A stretch of 64,000 nt of DNA from the NCBI RefSeq assembly GCF_020532605.1, contig NZ_JAJATW010000006.1, positions 113,793 to 177,792 on the forward strand, read 5' to 3'. A program made the translations under genes and the position numbers. Every line of letters begins with the position of its first letter. Position 1 is the stretch's first letter. This DNA is from Marinomonas algarum (GTDB taxonomy: Bacteria; Pseudomonadota; Gammaproteobacteria; Pseudomonadales; Marinomonadaceae). The notes beneath the pieces were generated by a model. That model saw only the letters and a program-made list of their open reading frames with translations, did no database searches and had not been told where the DNA came from. Below, one piece after another: positions 19,091-29,498 of the stretch.

Positions 19091-21010
19091 ATGCAAAGAA
19101 TTCATCTTTTATCCCCACGTTTAGCTAACCAAATTGCCGCAGGGGAGGTGGTCGAACGACCGGCTTCTGTTGTAAAAGAGCTACTAGAAAACAGCCTCGA
19201 TGCCGGTGCTTCACAGCTAGATATTGAAGTGGAGCAGGGTGGCGTCCGACGCATTAAAATTCGAGATAACGGTACAGGCATCATAAAAGACGATTTGTCT
19301 TTGGCTTTAAGTCGTCATGCAACCAGTAAAATTATTACGCTGGACGATCTCGAATCGGTTAACACACTAGGGTTTCGTGGTGAGGCACTGGCAAGTATCA
19401 GTTCTGTTTCGCGGATGCATCTGACATCGCAAGCTGAAAGTGAATCTGAAGCTTGGCGAGTTGAAGCGGAAGGGAAAGACATGGCTACGGCGGTGAGGCC
19501 TGCGTCTCACCCTCAAGGCACCACAATCGATGTGCGAGACTTGTTTTTTAATACGCCGGCGCGAAGAAAGTTTTTGCGTACGGAAAAAACCGAGTTTAGT
19601 CATTTGGAAGAAGTGGTAAAGCGACTGGCGTTGAGCCGCTACGAAACAGGCTTTCGACTCAGTCACAATGGTAAACAAGTCTATGATTTGCGTCCTGTTA
19701 CGGATCAATTGCATGCGGAGCATCGTTTAGCCACCTTGTTAGGGAAAAAGTTCATCGAGAATTCCCTAACGCTGGATGTGGAGGCGGCGGGGTTGCGTCT
19801 CTGGGGGTGGATAGGTTTGCCCACGTTTTCGCGTTCACAGGCCGATTTGCAATATTTCTTTGTCAATGGTCGAGTGGTAAAAGATAAGCTAGTCGCGCAC
19901 GCTGTTCGCCAAGCCTATCGGGATGTTTTATACAATGGTCGCCATCCAACGTTTGTGTTGTATCTTGAATTAGACCCAGCGACAGTTGACGTTAATGTGC
20001 ACCCGACAAAGCATGAGGTTCGCTTTCGTGATGGGCGTTTAGTTCATGACTTTTTGTTTAGCCGAATTCACAAGGTGATTGCCGATGTTCGACCTGAATC
20101 GGGTGCAGCGCCGGCAGGTTTACAAGAGGACAGCGTACCATCGACGACAAAACAAGATGACATAACCGAGCAGCCAGCTTTACCTTTAGCAAGCCGTTCT
20201 TCCGATGGGGCATCGGATTGGATGTCGTCTTCGAGAAATTCTGTGACGCCGAATCAAGTTCGAGGTCAGTTGGATGGTATGCGACGTCTGTCTGGTTATG
20301 CTAGTGAGTACGCGTCTTCTCGAAATGAGACAGTAGACCCTGAAACGGGTGAAGTTAAAGAAGTAGACGTGCCGAGAGAGTTTGCAGACAATACCGTAGC
20401 ACTGAGTGTGCAGGATGATTCGTCTGTTCCGCCTTTGGGTTTTGCTGTGGCCCAATTGCACGGTATTTATATTTTGTCAGAAAGTCAGTCAGGTATGATT
20501 CTTGTGGATATGCATGCGGCTCACGAGCGTATTGTTTATGAGCGCATGAAAACCGCTTTTTATCAGAAAAATATTGCATCACAGCCTCTGTTGGTGCCGA
20601 TTAATGTTGCGGTTTCCCAAAGTGAAGCCGATTTGGTGGAAGAGAGTGGTGAGGTGTTCGAGTCGTTCGGTTTTCGTGTTGAGCGCACTGGGTTAGAAAG
20701 TGTGATGGTGCGTGAGGTGCCTGTTATTCTGATTCGAGGGGATGTTGAGGGGTTGGTGCGTGATGTGATCAGTGACTTGTCTGCTAATGGTGTGACGGAC
20801 TTAATGGCGTCGCGAGCTAATGAGTTGATGGCTTCCATGGCTTGTCATGGTGCAGTGCGTGCTAATCGTAAGCTAACCATTCCGGAAATGAATAGCTTGT
20901 TGCGCGATATGGAAGTGACCGAGCGAAGTGGTCAGTGTAACCATGGTCGTCCAACTTGGGCGCATTTGAGTATGTCAGATTTAGATAAGCTCTTTTTGAG
21001 GGGGCGTTGA
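19091..21010 (+). CDS. mutL: DNA mismatch repair protein MutL
   Basis: GHKL ATPase linking MutS mismatch recognition to strand incision. N-terminal ATPase motifs are [18 protein letters not shown] and LGFRGEAL. The linker (about 340-430) is Ser/Thr-rich and low in conservation. The C-terminal dimerisation domain contains an endonuclease-like metal-binding motif, [12 protein letters not shown] (D473-E484), with a second element CNHGRPT from C616. E. coli MutL lacks these; they mark MutL proteins with latent nicking activity in bacteria that have no MutH. ATG 19091 with AAGG upstream is preferred over a TTG two codons earlier; 639 residues. miaA starts 1 base after the stop. Confidence 0.97.
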   Translation: MQRIHLLSPRLANQIAAGEVVERPASVVKELLENSLDAGASQLDIEVEQGGVRRIKIRDNGTGIIKDDLSLALSRHATSKIITLDDLESVNTLGFRGEALASISSVSRMHLTSQAESESEAWRVEAEGKDMATAVRPASHPQGTTIDVRDLFFNTPARRKFLRTEKTEFSHLEEVVKRLALSRYETGFRLSHNGKQVYDLRPVTDQLHAEHRLATLLGKKFIENSLTLDVEAAGLRLWGWIGLPTFSRSQADLQYFFVNGRVVKDKLVAHAVRQAYRDVLYNGRHPTFVLYLELDPATVDVNVHPTKHEVRFRDGRLVHDFLFSRIHKVIADVRPESGAAPAGLQEDSVPSTTKQDDITEQPALPLASRSSDGASDWMSSSRNSVTPNQVRGQLDGMRRLSGYASEYASSRNETVDPETGEVKEVDVPREFADNTVALSVQDDSSVPPLGFAVAQLHGIYILSESQSGMILVDMHAAHERIVYERMKTAFYQKNIASQPLLVPINVAVSQSEADLVEESGEVFESFGFRVERTGLESVMVREVPVILIRGDVEGLVRDVISDLSANGVTDLMASRANELMASMACHGAVRANRKLTIPEMNSLLRDMEVTERSGQCNHGRPTWAHLSMSDLDKLFLRGR

Positions 21011-21011
21011 G

Positions 21012-21944
21012 ATGAAAAAGCCACAAGTGGTGTGTTTAATGGGGCCAACGGCATCGGGTAAAACCGGGTTGGCGGTTGAACTAGCAGAAAAACACAACTT
21101 TGAAATCATCAGTGTGGATTCTGCGTTGGTGTATAAAGGGATGGATATAGGCACAGCTAAGCCGGATGCCGCCTTGCTGGCAAGAGCGCCTCACCGGTTG
21201 ATTGATATTATTGAACCGACTGAATCCTACTCCGCGGCAGATTTTGTAGGAGACGCCGTCAGGCACTCACAAGAAATATTGGAAAAAGGTAAGACACCAC
21301 TCTTGGTTGGCGGCACCATGATGTATTTTAACGCCTTACAAAAGGGGTTGGCGCCAATGCCTACGGCCAACGCTGAACTTCGTGCGGAGATTGAACAAGA
21401 AGCGAAAGAGAAAGGTTGGGATGGTCTACATGAAGAATTGCAACGTGTCGATCCTAAGGCCGCATTACGTATTCATCCTAATGACCCGCAACGATTACAA
21501 AGAGCGATTGAAGTGTATCGTCTTACCGGTAAAATGATGACCGCTTACTGGGCTGAGCAAGAGGCGGTGTCATTGCCGTTTGATATGGTGAATATGGCGG
21601 TTATGCCCCAAGAGCGCTCCATTTTGCATCGTCGCATTGAGCAGCGGTTTGATGACATGATGTCCCAAGGCTTTTTGGCCGAAGTGGAGGCACTTTATCT
21701 GCGTGGTGACTTAACCGGTGATATGCCATCTATGCGTTGTGTGGGCTATCGCCAGCTTTGGCAATATTTATCAGGTGAAGACTCTTTGGACGATGCGGTT
21801 TTTAAAGGTATTGTTGCGTCTCGTCAATTAGCAAAACGACAGCTGACATGGCTAAGAGGTTGGGAGGATCTTCAAGTTTTTGACAGTTTGTCAAAAGATC
21901 TCTTGCCAGAGGCCTTGAATTACATAGAAAGCAGGATTATATAG
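21012..21944 (+). CDS. miaA: tRNA dimethylallyltransferase
   Basis: MiaA transfers the dimethylallyl group to A37 of tRNAs reading codons that begin with U. The P-loop [10 protein letters not shown] is near residue 11; [44 protein letters not shown] and [10 protein letters not shown] are the usual family blocks. At 310 residues it is the usual length. It nearly abuts mutL and lies upstream of hfq, the order seen in E. coli. Confidence 0.97.
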   Translation: MKKPQVVCLMGPTASGKTGLAVELAEKHNFEIISVDSALVYKGMDIGTAKPDAALLARAPHRLIDIIEPTESYSAADFVGDAVRHSQEILEKGKTPLLVGGTMMYFNALQKGLAPMPTANAELRAEIEQEAKEKGWDGLHEELQRVDPKAALRIHPNDPQRLQRAIEVYRLTGKMMTAYWAEQEAVSLPFDMVNMAVMPQERSILHRRIEQRFDDMMSQGFLAEVEALYLRGDLTGDMPSMRCVGYRQLWQYLSGEDSLDDAVFKGIVASRQLAKRQLTWLRGWEDLQVFDSLSKDLLPEALNYIESRII

Positions 21945-22033
21945 GGGTAATAGAAAAAGATTTGGTGTAGTATCTACAAAGTTGTTTTATCAATATTTTA
22001 TTTAATATTTTTTGCTTGTTTAAGGAGATCACA

Positions 22034-22279
22034 ATGTCAAAAGGGCAATCATTACAAGACCCTTATCTGAATATTCTGCGTAAAGAAAGAGTGCCTGTTT
22101 CTATCTTTCTTGTAAACGGAATTAAACTACAAGGTCAAATAGAGTCATTCGATCAGTTTGTGATTCTGCTAAAAAATACAGTAAGTCAAATGGTCTACAA
22201 ACATGCCATTTCTACTGTTGTGCCTTCCCGAACCATTCGCATCCCGTCTCCTGATCAGCCGGAAGATGACGCTGAATAA
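22034..22279 (+). CDS. hfq: RNA chaperone Hfq
   Basis: Hexameric Sm-like RNA chaperone that pairs small RNAs with mRNAs. The 81 residues include the N-terminal [21 protein letters not shown], the Sm1 part [19 protein letters not shown] and the Sm2 signature [12 protein letters not shown]; the C-terminal tail is short and acidic (DQPEDDAE), unlike the long E. coli tail. The ATG at 22034 has AAGGAG 6 bases upstream, so an upstream in-frame start is rejected. The AT-rich 89-base gap after miaA may hold its own promoter, but no convincing pair of boxes could be fixed. Confidence 0.98.
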   Translation: MSKGQSLQDPYLNILRKERVPVSIFLVNGIKLQGQIESFDQFVILLKNTVSQMVYKHAISTVVPSRTIRIPSPDQPEDDAE

Positions 22280-22315
22280 CTTGTCTTTTAAAAAGGCAAG
22301 CAGAGGAATATAAGA

Positions 22316-23605
22316 TTGTTTTTTGAACGTCCTGATAGTGGTGAAATAGCTGTATTAGTCCATATTGATTTTCATGACCAACATGAGTCTTATGGTCCAG
22401 AAGAGTTTGTTGAGCTGGCTATCTCGGCCGGTGCTGACCCTGTAGCGGTCGTTACTGGGTCGCGTCAACGCCCAGATGCTAGGTATTTTGTGGGTACCGG
22501 CAAGCTAGATGAAATAAAAGACATTGTTGATCGAGAAGAAGCACAAGTGGTTCTTTTTGATCATGCTTTGTCTCCCTCCCAAGAGCGTAACCTTGAAAGC
22601 GTTTTGCAGTGCCGTGTGCTTGATCGTACTGGGCTTATTCTTGATATCTTTGCTCAACGGGCAAGGACTCATGAAGGTAAAATGCAAGTCGAATTGGCTC
22701 AACTCCAGCACATGTCTACTCGGTTGATTCGAGGTTGGACGCACTTAGAGCGTCAAAAAGGCGGGATAGGGATGCGTGGGCCTGGTGAAACTCAGCTTGA
22801 AACCGACCGTCGATTGTTAAGAGAGCGTATTAAAGCCATACAAAAGCGCCTCGCAAAAGTGGGTTCTCAACGAGATCAGAATCGCCGATCCCGTGATCGT
22901 TCTTCCGTACCCACTGTTTCTATTGTTGGCTACACCAATGCGGGTAAATCAACTTTGTTCAATCGAGCGACAGGAGCGGATGTATTGGCTGCCGATCAGT
23001 TGTTTGCAACGCTCGATCCAACCCTGCGACGTTTGGATATTGAGCAAATTGGCTCGATTGTTCTAGCCGATACGGTGGGTTTTATACGACAGCTGCCCCA
23101 TAGGTTGATCAAGGCATTTCAAGCGACCTTGAAAGAATCTTCCGAAGCAGATTTGCTACTACATGTTGTAGATGCGGCGGATATTTCTCGTGATGAGAAT
23201 ATGAAGCATGTAGATTCTGTGTTAGAGGAAATTGGTGCTAAAGAAGTTCCAACACTCATTGTCTTTAACAAAATAGACGCATTACCGACGGCGGAGCCGC
23301 GCATTGATCGTGATGCTGACGGGAACCCTTATAGAGTTTGGTTGTCTGCTCGTGATGGTCAAGGTATTGATCTATTGAAGTTAGCGATTGCTGAGTTATT
23401 GGCGGAAGATGTTTTCAATGAAACGCTGTGCTTACCAGGCAGTTATGGGCGTTTAAGAGCCATGTTGTTTGAGCAGGGTGCAGTCAAATCCGAGTCATTT
23501 GATGAAGCGGGTCGCTGCGTTTTAGATGTAAAGTTACCGAAAAAAGATTATTTGCAGATTCTGGCTCGTGCAGGCATGTCTGAAGATCAGATTGTGGCTG
23601 CCTAG
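22316..23605 (+). CDS. hflX: Ribosome-associated GTPase HflX
   Basis: GTPase that splits stalled 70S ribosomes under stress. The N-terminal HflX domain has VVTGSRQRPDARYFVGTGK in parts and RDQNRRSRDRS after the glycine-rich GGIGMRGPGETQLETDRR linker. The G domain shows GYTNAGKSTLFN (G1), LADTVGFI (G3) and FNKIDA (G4). At 429 residues it matches the family. The start is a TTG at 22316 (FFERPDSGE reading), supported by AGAGGA 8 bases upstream and by the family N-terminus; no ATG is available there. It sits between hfq and hflK. Confidence 0.95.
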   Translation: MFFERPDSGEIAVLVHIDFHDQHESYGPEEFVELAISAGADPVAVVTGSRQRPDARYFVGTGKLDEIKDIVDREEAQVVLFDHALSPSQERNLESVLQCRVLDRTGLILDIFAQRARTHEGKMQVELAQLQHMSTRLIRGWTHLERQKGGIGMRGPGETQLETDRRLLRERIKAIQKRLAKVGSQRDQNRRSRDRSSVPTVSIVGYTNAGKSTLFNRATGADVLAADQLFATLDPTLRRLDIEQIGSIVLADTVGFIRQLPHRLIKAFQATLKESSEADLLLHVVDAADISRDENMKHVDSVLEEIGAKEVPTLIVFNKIDALPTAEPRIDRDADGNPYRVWLSARDGQGIDLLKLAIAELLAEDVFNETLCLPGSYGRLRAMLFEQGAVKSESFDEAGRCVLDVKLPKKDYLQILARAGMSEDQIVAA

Positions 23606-23644
23606 CTTCGCAAGACTATCATTAAAATAAAGTGGAGATGCAGT

Positions 23645-24889
23645 ATGGCCTGGAATGAACCGGGTAATAACGACAACGACCCTTGGAACCCAGATAAAAA
23701 TCGTAATAACGGTACGGGTCGCCAAGAGGGTGAGCGAGAAAAAGAAACGAACAATGATCCTTGGGGTCGCAAACCGGGTGGAAAAGATCAAAGCCCACCG
23801 GATTTAGAGGAAGCGTTTCAGAAACTCATGGGTATGCTAGGGGTTAAAAAATCCCGCAAATCGGGTGGTTCTGATGGTGGTAACTCTGGAATGCCGGGTA
23901 AATTCAGTGGCGGTCTTGTTGCTGTAGCGCTTATAGCGGCTATTGGTTTATGGGCTGCGACAGGTGTTTACCAGGTTGATCAGCAGGAGCGTGGTGTCGT
24001 GCTTCGTTTAGGTAAGTACCACTCTACCGTTATGCCTGGTCTTCATTGGAATCCACCAATGATTGACATAGTAAGCAAGGTCAATGTGACGAAAGTACGT
24101 TCGCATGATCACAAAGCGCTGATGTTGACTGTAGATGATGCCATTGTTGAAGTGGGTGTCTCTGTTCAATACTCTGTACAAGAGCCAAAGGACTTCCTAC
24201 TAAATGTGCGCAGTCCTGAAGAGTCATTGGCTCAGGTGACAGAAAGTGCATTGCGCCATGTGGTTGGTAGCTCCGAGATGGATCAAATCCTAACCGAAGG
24301 TCGTGAACTCTTGGCGGCAGAGGTTAAGACGCGTATTCAGGATTACAGCAGTGCTTACGGTACGGGTTTATTAATTTCCAAAGTGAACGTCGAAAATACT
24401 CAAGCGCCAAATCAGGTTCAGGAAGCATTTGACGATGTTATCAAGGCCAAAGAAGATGAACTTCGTGTCCGTAACGAAGCAGAATCTTATGCCAACGGTA
24501 TCATTCCTGAAGCGCGTGGTCGTGCTCAGCGTATTCGAGAAGAAGCGGAAGCTTATCGCTCTGAAATTGTTGCTCGTGCAAGTGGTCAAGCCGATCGTTT
24601 TGATCGTTTGTATCGTGAGTACACGAAAGCGCCAGACGTTACTCGCCGTCGTTTGTATATTGAAACAATGGAGTCAGTTTACAAAGACGTTAATAAAGTC
24701 GTTGTCGACACTGAAGGTGGTAATAACATGATGTATTTGCCGCTGGATCAACTTATGAAGCAGCGTGCTGATTCATCCGTAGCGGCGGGTTCAATGAGCT
24801 CTGGCAATATCAGTAGCTTAACTGACCAAGTGCTTGATGAAATTCGTAAGCGTCAAAGTGCAACTATCCGTAGAGAGGGCAGAAACTAA
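23645..24889 (+). CDS. hflK: FtsH protease modulator subunit HflK
   Basis: SPFH/prohibitin-family inner-membrane protein that, with HflC, cages and modulates the FtsH protease. The first ~80 residues are cytoplasmic, hydrophilic and rich in G, N, D and P (GNNDNDPWNPDK). One membrane segment lies at about 86-105 (LVAVALIAAIGLWAATGVY). The SPFH domain follows (VDQQERGVVLRLGKYHSTVMPGLHW in pieces) and then a long charged helical region. At 414 residues it is similar to E. coli (419). Its stop overlaps the hflC ATG (TAATG). Confidence 0.96.
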   Translation: MAWNEPGNNDNDPWNPDKNRNNGTGRQEGEREKETNNDPWGRKPGGKDQSPPDLEEAFQKLMGMLGVKKSRKSGGSDGGNSGMPGKFSGGLVAVALIAAIGLWAATGVYQVDQQERGVVLRLGKYHSTVMPGLHWNPPMIDIVSKVNVTKVRSHDHKALMLTVDDAIVEVGVSVQYSVQEPKDFLLNVRSPEESLAQVTESALRHVVGSSEMDQILTEGRELLAAEVKTRIQDYSSAYGTGLLISKVNVENTQAPNQVQEAFDDVIKAKEDELRVRNEAESYANGIIPEARGRAQRIREEAEAYRSEIVARASGQADRFDRLYREYTKAPDVTRRRLYIETMESVYKDVNKVVVDTEGGNNMMYLPLDQLMKQRADSSVAAGSMSSGNISSLTDQVLDEIRKRQSATIRREGRN

Positions 24890-25770
24890 TGAAAGGCTTT
24901 TCTTTTTCAATTTTATTTGTCGCTTTGTTGGGTGTGCTGATTGCTTCTCAAACTTTGTTCGTTGTCAATGAGACAGAGCGTGCCGTGGTATTGAAGTTTG
25001 GTGAAATCGTTGAAGACGATGTAAAGCCAGGTATTCACTTCAAGCTACCGATCATGAACGACGTTAAAAAGTTTGATGCTCGAATTCTAACCATGGATTC
25101 TCGCCCTCAGCGTTACCTGACACTAGAGAAAAAAGCGGTTGTTGTTGATTCTTACGTTAAATGGAAAATCGACTCTGTTGCAAAATTCTATCAAGCGACT
25201 TCAGGTGATGAATTTGTTGCGAACCGCGTTTTGTCTTCTCGTGTTGATACGGGTCTTCGTAATAAGTTTGGTGAGCGTACCATGCACGAAGTTGTATCCG
25301 GTGAGCGTGACTTATTGATGACAGAATTGCGTGACGATTTGAATCAAGTGGCACAGACGGAATTAGGTATTTCGATTGTTGATATTCGTGTTAAACGTAT
25401 TGATTTACCGCCAGATGTCAGTGAATCTGTTTATCAGCGAATGAGAACCGAACGTGAGCGTGAAGCTCGTGAGCATAGATCGAAAGGTCTTGAGCTTGCC
25501 GAAGGTATTCGTGCTGACGCTGACCGTCAGCAAGTAGTTCTTGAAGCAGAGGCGCAACGTGACGCAGAAATGATTCGCGGTGATGGCGATGCTAAGGCCG
25601 CCGCTATTTACTCGAAAGTGTACACGCAAGATCCTGAATTTTACGAATTCTATCGTAGTCTTCAGGCTTACCGTGAAAGCTTTAACGGTAGCAGCGACTT
25701 GTTCGTTCTAGAGCCAGACAGTGAATTCTTCAAATACTTGAACAGTTCTACGAGTCGTAGCGCGAATTAA
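24889..25770 (+). CDS. hflC: FtsH protease modulator subunit HflC
   Basis: Partner of HflK. It has an N-terminal signal anchor (about residues 4-24), then the SPFH domain starting FVVNETERAVVLKFGE, VDSYVKWKID, and a long helix rich in R and E (MRTERERE, AEGIRADADRQ) ending DLFVLEPDSEFFKYL, the usual C-terminus. The 293 residues are slightly fewer than E. coli's 334, as in many marine gammaproteobacteria. The ATG overlaps the hflK stop by one base, so translation is probably coupled. Confidence 0.96.
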   Translation: MKGFSFSILFVALLGVLIASQTLFVVNETERAVVLKFGEIVEDDVKPGIHFKLPIMNDVKKFDARILTMDSRPQRYLTLEKKAVVVDSYVKWKIDSVAKFYQATSGDEFVANRVLSSRVDTGLRNKFGERTMHEVVSGERDLLMTELRDDLNQVAQTELGISIVDIRVKRIDLPPDVSESVYQRMRTEREREAREHRSKGLELAEGIRADADRQQVVLEAEAQRDAEMIRGDGDAKAAAIYSKVYTQDPEFYEFYRSLQAYRESFNGSSDLFVLEPDSEFFKYLNSSTSRSAN

Positions 25771-25834
25771 GACTATTCATTAATAATCGTGTTCCAGCCT
25801 ATTTGTTAAAATAGGAAACATGATACTATTACGC

Positions 25835-25858
25835 AAACCGGGCCAAGCCCGGTTTTTT
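25835..25858 (+). terminator. Intrinsic terminator after hflC
   Basis: AAACCGGGC / GCCCGGTTT with a 3-base loop followed by TTT. It ends the tsaE-to-hflC gene block. Confidence 0.9.
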
Positions 25859-26078
25859 AATGGTCAAAATACAGAAAATCTATGCGGATGTGTCGGCTGT
25901 CATGCTTTTGATGTCAGTTTTTATTGATCGCAGAAGCCGATGTTTTTATTCAGTACAATGGTAAAAGTATCGTCTCAGTGTAAACCGCTATAAAGTGGTG
26001 TGCGCCTTCTGAATCTGATTGGTATGTTATTTCGCTTAATGCTTCTTATTACTTGACCGACGTTAAGAGGATAATTTA
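25859..26078. other. Non-coding gap upstream of hisZ
   Basis: Together with the terminator before it, this makes a 308-base gap between hflC and hisZ. In several relatives a DUF2065 membrane-protein gene lies here; I find none on either strand. An AGAGGA ribosome binding site precedes hisZ. No other motif could be fixed. Confidence 0.6.
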
Positions 26079-27257
26079 ATGACATTAGCAGATCGCTGGT
26101 TGCTTCCTGAAGGTGTGGATGAAGCTTTGCCTGAACAGGCCGCTAAGATCGAACACCTCAGAAGAACTCTGCTGAACCTCCACGAAAGTTGGGGTTACCA
26201 ATTAGTAATACCCCCCCTTTTAGAATATCTAGACTCCCTTTTAACAGGAGCAGGCTCAGATCTTGAAATTGAAACTTTTAAGGTAATTGACCAGCTCTCG
26301 GGGCGTTTGCTGGGTATTCGTGCTGATTTTACTTCCCAAGTTGCTCGTATTGATGCGCATTGTCTTAAGAATAATGCGGTTGAACGTTTGAGCTACTGCG
26401 GCAGTGTCCTGAGAACAACACCGGCGGGTCTTGATGGTACTCGAAGCCCTATTCAATTAGGTGCTGAGATATATGGTCATGGTGGTGTTGAGAGTGATAT
26501 TGAAGTGTTGTCTTTGATGTTGCAAACACTGTCGGCTGCAGGTTTGACAGATTTGGTTTTGGATCTAGGGCACGTTGATGTTGTGAGTGGTGTTCTCGCG
26601 GCTTGTGGTTTGGACGCAACTCAGGAGTCAAAGCTTCTTGCACTTTACAAAGCAAAAGATTTGCCAGAGCTAGATCGGTATGTTGAAAGCTTGGACACAA
26701 TGCGTGCCGAACAAAAGCAGTGGCTTATTGGATTGCCTCGTTTGTGTGGTGGCAAAGAAGTTTTGGATCAAGCGCATTCATTGTTGGGTAACGTGAACGA
26801 GTCTATTCGTGATGCGATTGCTTTGCTAAAAAGTGTCAGCGACTGTATCTCATCGCGTTTTCCGATGGTTGGCTGGCATTTCGATTTAAGTGATCTGGTA
26901 TCCTATAGCTATCACACAGGCGTCATCTTTGCAGCTTATGTGCCTGGGCATGGTAACGCCATTGCGCGTGGTGGTCGCTATAATAATATTGGGCAGGTGT
27001 TTGGTCGTTCTCGTCCTGCGACCGGTTTTAGTACCGATGTAAAGGCGTTGGTTGCCCTCGCAGATGTGGTGGTAACACCGCCTAAAACAGTCTTGTCGCC
27101 AATTTGCTCAAATGCAGCGCTTTGGCAAAAGGTTAACTCCTTGCGCAATGAGGGGTATCGAGTGGTCGAAGTTTTGGATGATTTCTATGCTGAAGATGCT
27201 GATTTTAAGTTAGATTTCGTTGATGGAAGCTGGCAGTTGATGCCGGTTCAAAGCTAG
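26079..27257 (+). CDS. hisZ: ATP phosphoribosyltransferase regulatory subunit HisZ
   Basis: A catalytically inactive histidyl-tRNA synthetase paralogue that activates the short form of HisG, the first enzyme of histidine synthesis. The 392 residues have the class II synthetase-like layout: YQLVIPPLLEYLDSLLTG, FKVIDQLSGRLLGIRADFTSQVARI, YCGSVLRTTPAG and GRSRPATGFSTDVKAL. It lacks the C-terminal anticodon-binding domain of true HisRS. hisG is not in this window. Position just before purA is usual in gammaproteobacteria with HisZ. Confidence 0.93.
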   Translation: MTLADRWLLPEGVDEALPEQAAKIEHLRRTLLNLHESWGYQLVIPPLLEYLDSLLTGAGSDLEIETFKVIDQLSGRLLGIRADFTSQVARIDAHCLKNNAVERLSYCGSVLRTTPAGLDGTRSPIQLGAEIYGHGGVESDIEVLSLMLQTLSAAGLTDLVLDLGHVDVVSGVLAACGLDATQESKLLALYKAKDLPELDRYVESLDTMRAEQKQWLIGLPRLCGGKEVLDQAHSLLGNVNESIRDAIALLKSVSDCISSRFPMVGWHFDLSDLVSYSYHTGVIFAAYVPGHGNAIARGGRYNNIGQVFGRSRPATGFSTDVKALVALADVVVTPPKTVLSPICSNAALWQKVNSLRNEGYRVVEVLDDFYAEDADFKLDFVDGSWQLMPVQS

Positions 27258-27280
27258 AGTTTTCTTTAAGAACAATCTAA

Positions 27281-28594
<1,314 letters not shown>

Positions 28595-28612
28595 TGATTT
28601 TTTAGAGTCACC

Positions 28613-28639
28613 AAAAAAGCCGCTGATTGCGGCTTTTTT
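28613..28639 (+). terminator. Intrinsic terminator after purA
   Basis: AAAAAAGCCGC / GCGGCTTTTTT with a 5-base loop. Confidence 0.92.
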
Positions 28640-28679
28640 CGTTTTAGGGCTTACTAAGTTCACCATCTTAGCATTCTTT

Positions 28680-28745
28680 GTAAATAGAGCGAAAAGAGGG
28701 GCGGGGGAACCCGAGTGCTAATGTAATATTTACAATTGATTACAT
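28680..28745. promoter_or_regulatory. Putative operator region of the two-component pair
   Basis: GTAAATAGAGCGAAA (28680-28694) resembles the CpxR site GTAAA-N5-GTAAA with one mismatch. A 13-base palindrome TGTAATATTTACA (28722-28734) and an overlapping inverted pair ATGTAA (28721-28726) / TTACAT (28740-28745) follow. They lie 50-115 bases before the response regulator start and could serve autoregulation. This is motif matching by eye. Confidence 0.4.
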
Positions 28746-28793
28746 GATCGGCCTAATGGCTGTGAAACGACGAACAACGAGAAGGAAGTATTT

Positions 28794-29492
28794 ATGGTTA
28801 AATTATTACTGGCTGATGATGATGCGCGCTTGTCTGACTTGATAAAAGAATATTTTGACGGTGAGGGCTATGAAGTAACACACGCTTGGAATGGTCGTGA
28901 AGCCTTGGACTTGATGGCTGAAGATATGCCAGACATCGTCATACTGGATGTTATGATGCCAGAGTTGGATGGCTTTGAAACACTAAAGCAAATCCGAAAT
29001 AAAAGCGCTGTCCCTGTGATTATGCTGACCGCAAAAGGTGATGATATTGACCGTATATTGGGGTTAGAAATGGGGGCTGATGATTATTTGTCAAAACCGT
29101 TTAATCCCAGAGAGTTGTTGGCGCGTATAAAAGCGATACTTCGCCGTGCAAGTCAGGAAAAAGAAGAAGACCCTACCGCAAATATTGAGCTTTCAGGTGT
29201 TTTGCTGCGCCGCAAAGATCGAACTGTGTATTTGGAAGGGGAGTTGGTTGAGTTAACAACGTCAGAGTACACCTTATTAGAATGCATGCTAATGGCGCCA
29301 GGTCAGGTGTTGACTAAGCAAGAGCTGTCTGAGAAAGCGCTTGGTCGTAAGTTGACCATGTATGACCGCAGTTTAGATATGCACATTAGTAATTTACGCA
29401 AAAAAATTGGCAACCTAGATAATGGTGACCCAAGAATTAAAACGGTACGAGGTGTGGGCTACATTTTTGTATCAGAAGAGCAAGGTGCTTAA
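28794..29492 (+). CDS. OmpR-family response regulator, CpxR-like
   Basis: Two-domain response regulator of 232 residues. The receiver domain (1-120) has the acidic pocket DDD (8-10), phospho-acceptor D52 in VILDVMMPELDG, the conserved threonine in MLTAKG and lysine in SKPFNPRELLARI. The winged-helix domain (about 135-228) ends in TVRGVGYIFV. The segment LGRKLTMYDRSLDMHISNLRKKI is a close match to E. coli CpxR, the envelope-stress regulator, so a CpxR-like role is likely but not shown. The cognate kinase gene starts 6 bases after the stop. AGAAGGAAG precedes the ATG. Confidence 0.88.
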   Translation: MVKLLLADDDARLSDLIKEYFDGEGYEVTHAWNGREALDLMAEDMPDIVILDVMMPELDGFETLKQIRNKSAVPVIMLTAKGDDIDRILGLEMGADDYLSKPFNPRELLARIKAILRRASQEKEEDPTANIELSGVLLRRKDRTVYLEGELVELTTSEYTLLECMLMAPGQVLTKQELSEKALGRKLTMYDRSLDMHISNLRKKIGNLDNGDPRIKTVRGVGYIFVSEEQGA

Positions 29493-29498
29493 TCGTCT

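Noticed and set aside
25860..25964. A 34-codon ORF after the hflC terminator
   Set aside because: Its ATG lies in the terminator tail, there is no ribosome binding site and the peptide matches nothing known to me.
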